Assembly: GCF_003597395.2 (NCBI RefSeq)
Contig: NC_133771.1
Coordinates: forward strand, 45,154,269 to 45,218,268
DNA length: 64,000 nt
Direction: 5' to 3'
From: Chelonoidis abingdonii
Lineage: Eukaryota > Chordata > Testudines > Testudinidae
Shown here: positions 56,257-64,000 of the stretch, piece by piece
How positions within the stretch are numbered: the first letter of the stretch is position 1
How the letters are laid out: each line of letters begins with the position of its first letter
Made by a program: the position numbers and the translations under genes
The notes under the pieces: model-generated
What the model saw: the letters and a program-made list of their open reading frames with translations, nothing else
What the model was told of the DNA's origin: nothing
Database searches by the model: none

Positions 56257-56566
56257 TTAGGGCTTGTCTTACCACTGGCACTTTACAGCGCTGCCAAACT
56301 TTCGGCGCTCAGGTGAATGAAAAACACCCCGCTGATGCTGCAAGATTGCAAGCGCGTGTAAGAGTGTCAGTGTAATCGGGCGCACGCTGGAGCGGGCCCA
56401 GCTGCACGGCTACACCCAAAGGAATGTGGTTTACAAGCAGCGCTGGGAGACTCTCTCCAGCGCTGCAGCTCTGACTACACTCACACTTCAAAGCGCTGCC
56501 ATGGCAGCGCTCCCGCAGCGCTGCCGGGGCAGCGGTTTGAAATTTCTAATGTAGCCATACCCTTAG
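56257..56566. mobile_element. GC-rich MITE rich in AGCGCTG words
   Basis: The left end TAGGGCTTGTCTTACCACTGGCACTTTACAGCGCTG and right end CAAAGCGCTGCC...GTAGCCATACCCTTA give inverted termini of the type found at 10851-11722 (GTGTAGCCATACCC). Internal CAGCGCTGGGAGACTCTCTCCAGCGCTG is a 28-bp palindrome. Frames on both strands (95 and 60 codons) are by-products. Confidence 0.7.
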
Positions 56567-57849
56567 CTTCTTTTCTACTAAAATTATTTAAAAGGCACTG
56601 AATTGTTATTAATTCTGAAACAATATCACCAGTTTGCTCCCAAAAACTTCAGAGGAAGTCTAAGAGGAAGAGCAAGGAATTAATTTAATTACTGCATTCA
56701 AAACAGTCTAGATTTAAATTGTGCCTTATTAAAGATTGTTCCCTCACTGCTGGTTCTGGCCTCTAGGAATTCAGCACTCCCACCCTCTTGTCAACTTTTA
56801 CTTGGAGCTAAAAAAAGCTGTAATAAGAGAACATTAAAACTCTGTTTACATCAAATTAAATTAAAGACGTTTTACAATGCCAAAACTCATGAATAAAGTG
56901 ATGCTGCCATGAAACAGCATAATTAACTATTTTAAACAGTGCACCACTGCAAAAGCAGCAACTGTCCTATAAAATGTACAGCATAGTAAGTCAGTATGAT
57001 TTTCTATTTGGGTTATGCAAGTCTGTTTGTGTCATGCTTAATTTTGGCTGTTTTCAGTAGTGTAAGCGCTTGCCCATTCCTTTACTATAAGAAACCACGC
57101 TCAACTGTACTAGAAAAGGGAGCTGAATGAGGATGTAAAGTGTTGTATTACCTCATGGAGGTTCTGTGATTCTGGGTAAGAAGCTACAACACAAGTAGAA
57201 AGTTTACAACTCTAGTTCTTAATTTTGGATAACTTGTCCTGGTTTCAGTACAGGCTTGTGTCAATTTTTGCTGATGTAAAAGACAGAGTGCTGACCATGA
57301 AAGGTGTGCAGCATCTGAGGGGACAGGTTGTGACTACTACTGTGCTTACAGGGAGGAGACATAAGAGGCCAGATCCACCCCTAAAAGCAGGCACTACTAG
57401 ATTAAACTTGCCTCTATCTCAATCCTGCACAACTGGAGTTTGTTCAGGTGAGGCTGGGCCCCTGAGCTAAACAAAAACTCTTAAGATTGAGTGAGAGTCC
57501 TCCCCTACCCACTTTTCATCCAAATGTTTTGTCATACCATCTGGTTTACGAGGGGAAGTGTTTCCATGTGGGATGCAATGGGGGATGTGTCCAGTACTGG
57601 TGAGTGTGTTTCTGGAGAGGGATAGGAGAACAACAGATGTGATTGCCTTTTCAAGAGGAATGAATAACCTGAGGTGTTTCCCCAGCGAAGGAAGCCATTT
57701 TGAATGCTCAGATAGCTCAAATCATTGCCACAAAAAGTGGCTTACATGCCACACTATGTGTGACTGAAACATGAGCAGTGAAAATCCCACTGGCATGATG
57801 AGGTGCATCCAGGCATGCAGAAAAGTAGCTTACAGTTGTGTTGGCAATG
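56567..57849. other. Intergenic stretch, nothing identified
   Basis: Only short frames (up to 81 codons) without recognised domains. Confidence 0.4.
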
Positions 57850-59740
57850 GGTTGATTTCCTCCAACTGACAGTTCTTCCTTCTGGAGTAGCTGTAAGTCA
57901 AAGAAAAACTACCCTTCTGCCTTCTTCTGCTAGTGATCTCAGCTGCCTAACTCCCTTAGTCTCCCAGCTGCCTTCATCTCACAGCCACATATCTGTCACA
58001 GTTATTTCCTGTTCTAAGGAGAGGGAAATACTTGCACTATTTCAAATACCATGGCAGACAGAGCCAAGCCAGTTCAGATAATGTTACCTGCTGTGGGGGC
58101 CCTAGATGGACATGCATCCTGACCCAGGAGGCTTCTACCTAGGTCCTAGTCTTGACTTGCTGGAAACATGGACTGCATATCTGTGCTGGAACCAGCCCGG
58201 CAGGGGGGAAAACACCCACTGTGAGTGGGCTCTGTTGGTGAAATTCCTCAGAGAGTAGAAAAGAGAACTCTAGTAGAGGTGGCTTCTTGGTTTAGTGTCC
58301 AGGAGCATGAGGATTTCACTAACTATGTACATAGGGATGTCCAGGATGAGGGATGCTAGCTGACTACAGAAAACTACAGTGGCACCAGAGGAGCAAGGGG
58401 AGCTGTCTGCTTTGCATGGAGGAAAATGACTGCTGGCCATGTCTGCCAGCAGGCACTGCTCCACACTCCCAATCAGATTCCCTATCCATTGAGGTCAAGA
58501 ACTTGGTATGGAGTTCTGGGAGTCTGACAGCCACCACACTGAAAGAGAGATGAAGGGTGGTGGTGGTCAAAGACCCCTTTTTGAGGGAGATGGAGCCTCC
58601 ATCTCCCAGCTTGATCTGACATCCTGGTAGGAGTGCTGCCTGCATGGAAACTGTATCAGAGATGCTATGGAAAGGTTGCAGAGGCTCATCTAGTCCTCTG
58701 ACCACTACCCCAAGGGGCTCATCCACTTGGGAACTAATGATACTGCCAGGAATGACCATGAGCAGAAGAATAATGACTACTGCGCTCTGGGAACAAGGAG
58801 GATGGAGACAGGGGTGCACATAGTGTTTTTCATGCACCCTGCTGGTTTAGAGTAAGGTCCCAGGCTGGGACAGGCACATCCTGATTATGCTGTTTAACAT
58901 TTTTATCAATGACCTGGAAGAAAACAAAATCACCGATAAAGTTTGCAGATGATGCAAAAATTGAGGTAGCGGTAGATAATGACAAGAACAGATCACTAAT
59001 ACAGTATGATCTAGATAATTTGGTAAGATAAGTGTAAACGTATAGACCTAGGAACAAAGAATGTAGGCCATACATATAGGATGGGTGACTTTATCCTTGG
59101 GAAAGAGTGATTGTGAAAAAGATTTGGGAGTCATGGTGGACATACAGCTGAACATGAGCTCCCAGGGCAATGCTATAGCCTAATGCGTAAACAGTGGAAT
59201 CTCAGGTAGGAGTAGAAAAGTTATTTATCTCTGTATTTGGCACTAATGAAAGTGCTGCTGGAACATTGTGTCCAGTTCTGATGCCCACAAATCAAAAAAT
59301 GTTGATAAAATGGAGAAGATTCAGAGAAAAGCCACAAGAATGATTAACGGATTAGAAAATATGCCTTTTAGTGACAGACTAAAGGACGTCAATCTATTTA
59401 GATTAACAAAGAGAAGGTTACAGGGTTTAAGTATCTACATAGGGAACAGATATTTGAATAATTTAATACACAACGATATAAAATGATCCAATATCTGAAT
59501 TTGTCTAGCTTCAACTCCCAGACGGAAATGAAGCAAACATTTTTAACAATGAATGTAATTAACAACTGGAATAATTTGCCAAGGTTTGTGGAGAATTCTC
59601 CATCACTGCCAATTTTTACTTAAGATTGGCTATTTTTCTGAAAAATACGCTCTAGGGATAATTTTTGGGAGTTCTATGGTTTGGAAGTCAAAGTAGATCA
59701 CCATAATGTCCTCTTTTCCCACTGGAATCTATAAACTTGT
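57850..59740 (+). mobile_element. CR1 LINE with internal deletion (ORF1 esterase-like part joined to RT tail)
   Basis: 58550-58850 in shifted frames gives LREMEPPSPSL, then LIHLGTNDTARNDHEQKNNDYCALG (here split by frameshifts): the esterase-like domain of CR1 ORF1, with the HLGTNDTA block. Without the endonuclease and most of the RT, the sequence then jumps at about 58855-58890 to LFNIFINDLEEN and a frameshifted FADDAKIE (58938-58960), and runs on through KMEKIQRKATRMINGLENM (59310-59360) to the 3' end at about 59740. ORF1 is thought to help the element RNA/lipid or particle step; the RT copies it. Non-functional. Confidence 0.65.
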
Positions 59741-59743
59741 GTA

Positions 59744-61190
59744 AATGTGACCATGAAACTATTGGCTTCATGATTCTAAGGAAAGGAAGGAGTGAGAGCA
59801 GCAGAATCAGAACAATAGAGTTCAAAAAAAGAAGACTAACAAACTCAGATGACTGGAAAAGTCTCATGGGAAGGTCATCTAAGGGAAAAAGGAGTTCAGG
59901 AGAGCTGGCAGTTTCTCAAAGAGACAGTATTAAAGGTGCAACACCAAATGATCCTAGTATGGAGGAAAGAGAGGAATAAGAATAAAAAGCCAATATGGCT
60001 GCATCAGGAGCTCTTTAATGACCTGAAAACCAAAAAGTTGTAACATGGACAAATCACTAAGAATGAGTACAAAAGACTAGTCCAAGGATGTTGGGACAAA
60101 ATCAGGAAGGCTAGGACACAAAATAAGTTATGCCTATCAAGGGACATAAAAGTGACTAAGTAAAGGTTCTTCAAATACATGAGAAGCAAGAGAAAGATGA
60201 AGGATAGTGTATGTCCATTACTTAGTGGAAAAGGAGAGCTAATAATTGACATCAAGAAGGCTGAGATGTTTAATACCTATTTTACTTCAGTCTTCACTAA
60301 AAGGTTAATTGTGACCAAACACTTAACACAATTAATATTAACAACAAAGGAAAAGGAAAACAAGTCCAACTAGGGAAATAACAGGTTAAAGAATATTTAG
60401 ATAAGTTAGATATATCCAAGTTGGCAGGGCCTGACAAAATTCATGATAGGCTACTTAAGGAACTAGCTGAATTGATTATTTTCAAGAACTCACAGAGGAC
60501 AGGTGAAGTCCCAGACAACTGGATAAGGCCAAACATAATACTTATATTTAAAAAGGGGAACAAAGATGACCCAGGGAACAACTGGAACAAATAATTAAAA
60601 CTACCAGTTTGTAAGCATCTAGAGGATAATAGGGTTATAAGGAATAGTCAGCATGGATTTGTCAAGAACAAATCATGCCAAACCAACATAATTCCCCTTT
60701 TTGACAGGGTTACTAGTAGATAAAGGGAAAGGAATAGACATAATATATATTGATTATAGTAAAGCTTTGATACAGTCCCACATGACACTCTCATAAACAA
60801 ACTATGGTTTGTTTCAATGGTTCACTGTCAAATGGAGAAGACATATCAAGTGGGGTCCCACAAGGGTCTATCCTTGCCTGTGATATTCAATATTTTATTA
60901 ATGATTTTGATAATGGAATGAATAATATTCTTATGAACTTTGAAATGCCACCAAGCTGGCAGGGGTTGCAAGCAGTTTGGAAGTCAGAATTAGTATTTGA
61001 TATTACCCTGATATATTGAAGAATTGGTCTGAAATCAACAAGATGACGTTCAATAATGACAGGGGCAAAGTACTATACTTAGGAACAAAAATAAAAGCAC
61101 AACTATAAAACGGGGAATAACTGGCCAGGTCACAGTACTCGAAAAAAGATGTAGGTATTATAGTAGATCATAAATCTAGTGTTGGGCCCT
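59744..61190 (+). mobile_element. CR1 LINE fragment, end of endonuclease to RT
   Basis: CDHETIGF at 59747-59770 is the final block of the endonuclease. Next come PIWLHQELFNDLKTKK (59989-60040), FNTYFTSVFTKR (60265-60305), LAGPDKIHDRLLKELAE at about 60420-60470, ISSGVPQGSILACDIQYFINDFDN at 60845-60917 (RT palm) and TKIKAQL at 61086. It ends in the RT thumb. It directly follows the end of another CR1 and overlaps it in motif content (both contain the F-x-INDL/F block), so these are two insertions. Many stops. Confidence 0.7.
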
Positions 61191-61213
61191 GGCAAAGCTG
61201 CAGCATGGGCTTA

Positions 61214-61585
61214 CTAGTTCAACTCAAACCTCCTTCCCAAGACCACTTCATCTTCCTGAATGCAAAGTACAGTGAAGGCTGTAGCCAGGCAACAGACAAA
61301 TACAGTCCTTGGGATGTCTTTCCTCTTCAAAATTAAATACACACACACAGATGTAGCCTTTTCTTCTTTAAGGGTGAGCTGAAAATCTTTTGTGTTTGAA
61401 GTTTTCTTAATTTCAAAATGTTGAGAGAGCTTTCCATCAAATTGTTGAATTTCAAAGAAAAATCCAGGAAAAACTGGACAATTTTCAATGGGTTTGCCAC
61501 TAGTTTGATGAAACACACTCTTTATGGAGCTCCTCTTCTCATAGGGAAAATGAAGCCTTCCCCACAAGGTGATAATCAAACACAA
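61214..61585 (-). other. 123-codon open frame of unknown nature
   Basis: Open on the minus strand from 61585 to the stop at 61214. The translation is fairly protein-like (hydrophobic start LIITLWGRLHFPY, then FHQTSGKPIENCPVFPGFFFEI and a later CCLATAFTVLCI), but I recognise no domain. The DNA is AT-rich, so an open frame this long is mildly surprising. It could be a small exon-like fragment, an old element or chance. Confidence 0.25.
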
Positions 61586-61818
61586 AAGTGAAAAATAAAC
61601 ATACCATTTCTTAGAAGCAGCTGCCTTGTATAAATGAAGTGTTTCCTGTTATTCAACTTCAGCCATCAGGACTGTGTCTCAACAGATAAAATACCTTCAC
61701 ATTTGATTCCTTTCTCCTTAAATGTGTTCCAGAAAGACTAAGAGGCTTCAGCTGTTTTCTGGCCCTACTGGTTAACCCAGTGCTCCCCAAACTGTGGGGT
61801 GTGCGCCCTTAGGGGAGG

Positions 61819-61998
61819 CATGGAGGCAGGGCCGGCTTTAGGTACTGTGGGGCCCAATTCAAAAGAGTTGCTGCCGAAGACAGCAGCTCTATTGGCTGCT
61901 GGTGCCTTCAGCGGCATATCGGCAGAGGGTCCTTAGAGGCACAAGGCCCTCTTAAGGAGAACTGAGTGAACCGCCCTAGAGCCAGCCCTGCATGGAGG
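61819..61998. mobile_element. Nested hAT MITE with perfect 8-bp duplications
   Basis: CATGGAGG at 61819-61826 and 61991-61998 flanks 164 bp that starts CAGGGCCGGCTTTAGG and ends CTAGAGCCAGCCCTG. Same terminal family as the MITE at 47871-48119 but with a different, shorter interior. Confidence 0.92.
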
Positions 61999-62079
61999 AA
62001 TGTTCATGGGGGTGCACAGCAAGGCCCAGACCAGCCCCTACAGGGGGTCAAGAGGGAACGCCACCCAGTTCCACTCTGC

Positions 62080-62350
62080 CCCCAGCCCAGCTCATCCCCT
62101 AGCCGAAGCTCCATTCCACTGGCTGCTCCAGCCCTGGCAGCTCTGCTCCGCCCGTAGCCCAGCTCCAGCCACAGCCATAGCTCCATTCCAACCCCAGCTC
62201 CACCCCTAGCCACAGCTCTCCTCCATTCCCAGTGCAGATCCAGCACCAGCCACAGCTCAACTCCACACCCCTACCCACTTCTTCCCTTATTCCCCCCCTC
62301 TGCCCTCAGGCCAGCTCCACCTCTAGCCCCAGCTCCTTCCCTAGCTCTGC
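62080..62350. repeat. Degenerate CCCAGCTCCA tandem repeat
   Basis: Imperfect units of about 12-20 bp such as CAGCTCCATTCCA and CAGCTCCACCCCTAGCC recur across the segment. It is part of the hAT-type element's interior. It yields frames on both strands with rich P, S, A or G, W, L content. Confidence 0.75.
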
Positions 62351-62384
62351 CTTCACCCCGAGCTTCTCTGCTGATCAAACTGTG

Positions 62385-62975
62385 CAGTAATGGAGGGGGC
62401 CTTGGACAGATCGAGGGACGTGATCATTCCCCTCTATTCGGCATTGGTGAGGTCTCATCTGTTGCGTGTCCAGTTTTGGTCCCTCCATTACAAGAGGAAA
62501 AGAAGGCTGTGAAAGGATGTGGGAAAATTGGAAAAAGTCCAGTGGAGAGCAACAAAAATGATTAGGGGGCTGGAGCACATGACTTATGAGGAGAGGCTGA
62601 AGGAACTGGGACTGTTTAGTCTGCAGAAGAGAAGAATGAGGCAGGATTTGATAGCTGCTTTTAACTACCTGAAAGGGGGCTCCAAAGAGGATGGACCTAG
62701 ACTGTTCTCGGTGGTACCAGATGACAGAACAAGAAGTAATGGTCTCAAGTTGCAGTGGGGGAGGTTTAGGTTGGATACTAGGAAAAACTTTTTCACTAGG
62801 AGGGTGGTGAAGCACTGGAATGGTTTACCTAGGGAAGCAGTGGAAATTTTTAAGGTCAGGCTTGACAAAGCCCTGGCTGGGATGATTTAGTTGGGAATTG
62901 ATCCTGCTTTGAGCAGGGGATTGGACTAGATGACCTCCTGAGATCCCTTCCAGCCCTGATATTTTATGATTCATT
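62385..62975 (+). mobile_element. CR1 LINE 3' end, relatively well preserved
   Basis: The sense 3' end of a CR1, truncated at the 5' side: CATTCCCCTCTATTCGGCATTGGTGAGG, the last part of ORF2, and the 3' terminus GGACTAGATGACCTCCTGAGATCCCTTCCAGCCCTGATATTTTATGATTC (split here by description). It sits inside the hAT-type element and is therefore younger than it. Confidence 0.9.
62519..62890 (+). pseudogene. CR1 ORF2 C-terminal fragment
   Basis: A 123-codon open frame beginning at [19 protein letters not shown] and continuing with [31 protein letters not shown] and [20 protein letters not shown], ending at LDKALAGMI. These are the conserved blocks C-terminal to the RT of CR1. The stop at 62888-62890 is the native end of ORF2. 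The RT catalytic domain is missing owing to 5' truncation, so it encodes no enzyme. The lack of any stop makes this the youngest-looking CR1 copy in the window. Confidence 0.9.
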
Positions 62976-63029
62976 ACTGGTAAGGGGGATGGGTATGACA
63001 GGAAAAGTTTGGGCACCACTGGATTAACC

Positions 63030-63851
63030 TATGAGTGTCTCAGAGGGGGCTGTTCCATCTCAACCCCTGTTGGGCCTGCCATCACACTGTAGGTGCACCT
63101 TGCCTTCATTTACAAGTTGTGGCAGTCATTCAGTGCAGGATGACCCATGCTGTAATTTCAGAGTCAGCATTTAAACAATGAAATAACAACGAATTCAGAA
63201 TTTGCCTGTCTGCACATTTAAATCAATCAAACAAGCATACATCAAAGGCAAGTGCTTGGTAGAAGTAACTGAAGTCAAGGCCCTGACCAGGTTCTGGGTT
63301 AGAACTCTCTTTGTCCCAGTATCACCCAACACTACCCTGAAAGGAAGTAGGCAAGCCTTCTTAACTGGCTTGCTGGCTTCTGATTTTTCAGTGTCTATTC
63401 CTGACCCTTCTAAGCCAGAGAAGGACTAATAGACACCCCCTTTCCATCACCCCAATCACATCTTGCCTGCCAGGCATGGCTCTCCACAGCCTTCTGTAAG
63501 CATTCAATCACCATTCAGTGCAGATGCCTTGATACAAACACCAAAACTTTTATCTGTTCTAGAGTTCAATGTGCGTAAACCCAGTTCTTGCTAATAGAAC
63601 ATTAGCACAATATCCTGGGCAAGCACAGGCCTGGATTAACTATGTTATAAAGCATTTCACAAACTGTACTATGGGGTAGGTGGTTGTGGGAGGGAGGAGA
63701 TGAATCCACCTTAGACAATGAACAGAAGCTATGAGCATCTGATGGTTGTTATTAGGAAAAGGACTGGTGTCCGTATTATTTAAAAGCAGTTATAATAGAC
63801 ATTTGCATTCCCACCGACAATATCAGCAGACACACTAAGGAATGTGTGGAC
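63030..63851. other. Intergenic stretch, nothing identified
   Basis: A 75-codon plus frame at 63202-63429 has no recognised domain. Confidence 0.4.
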
Positions 63852-64000
63852 TGTGACAAAGTTCCTCCTCTACCTTGGTGGGTCCTGCGCTTATTGGCGG
63901 ATTTGTTCACCTCAGTGATCTTCCCTTCCTATGGAACCCACAGTCTGGGTCAGCTCCTCCTGTGTCTGATTAGGAGTTGGGAGGTTTGGGGGGAACCCAG
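63852..64000. mobile_element. Left end of an LTR, cut by the window edge
   Basis: TGTGACAAAGTTCCTCCTC, CTTGGTGGGTCCTGCGCTTATTGGCGG (as separate words) and GGGAGGTTTGGGGGGAACCC match the edge of a turtle retroviral LTR I recall as frequent. It begins with TG at 63852. Orientation and length cannot be told from 149 bp. Confidence 0.6.

Larger units (their letters stand above)
61770..63029. mobile_element. hAT-type element carrying two later insertions
   Basis: GGTTAACC (61770-61777) and GATTAACC (63022-63029) are 8-bp duplications with one change. The element starts CAGTGCTCCCCAAACTGTGG and ends GGAAAAGTTTGGGCACCACTG, clear inverted termini. Its interior is built of CCCAGCTCCA-type repeats (62080-62350). 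Two insertions, at 61827-61990 and about 62385-62975, are nested inside it. Confidence 0.85.

Overview
The window looks like intergenic or intronic DNA from a cryptodiran (hidden-neck) turtle. The main evidence is a CryI-type tRNA-derived SINE with a CR1-like tail (6146-6330), many CR1-clade LINE fragments, DIRS-type and Penelope-like retroelement remains, solo endogenous-retrovirus LTRs, and many short DNA transposons of families I recall from turtle genomes. Base composition is AT-rich except inside the transposons. I find no convincing host protein-coding gene, no rRNA or functional tRNA gene and no CRISPR array. Almost every reading frame of some length lies inside a mobile element, a pyrimidine-rich repeat or an N gap.

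Layout. 1-420: 5' end of a non-LTR retrotransposon ORF read leftward off the window, preceded by a tRNA-like box A/box B segment. 500-1010 (minus) and 8800-9740 (plus): two copies of one unnamed repeat. 1705-2884: solo LTR with 5-bp target duplications. 4795-5156 and 8203-8611: hAT-type MITEs with 8-bp duplications. 10851-11722: GC-rich MITE with an internal 99-bp tandem duplication. 13385-15840: decayed DIRS-like element (gag-like zinc fingers, RT, RNase H). 16739-18202: mariner-like element split by a minus-strand solo LTR. 19530-19710: ancient MIR SINE. 22871-23288: near-perfect palindrome built around a Penelope-like terminus. 26480-28860 and 33050-36245: long, dead CR1-clade LINEs, the second interrupted by a GC-rich DNA element. 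30426-31302, about 36708-37493 and 43684-44551: three related solo LTRs in the same orientation.

37597-44560 is an assembly problem zone. The segment 37597-39884 is repeated after a 25-base N gap as a noisy, indel-rich copy (39910 to about 43663), with about 1.5 kb of atypical sequence inside it. The sequence then resumes into a minus-strand CR1 split by a solo LTR. A second gap of 917 N lies at 49513-50429.

52648-54677 is a Harbinger-type element with a broken Myb/SANT-like segment. 57850-61190 holds two CR1 copies in tandem, the first joining an ORF1 esterase-like segment directly to the RT tail. 61778-63021 is a three-element nest: a hAT-type element containing a smaller hAT MITE and a CR1 3' end. 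The window closes inside another LTR (63852-64000).

The elements do not form a working system. They are a layered record of insertion and decay, whose target-site duplications and nesting give relative insertion ages. The items most worth a second look are the tRNA-like leader fused to a retrotransposon ORF at the left edge, the palindrome at 22871-23288, the DIRS remnant, and the false duplication around 39.9-43.7 kb. Family names come from memory of turtle repeats and conserved protein motifs; no database search was run.
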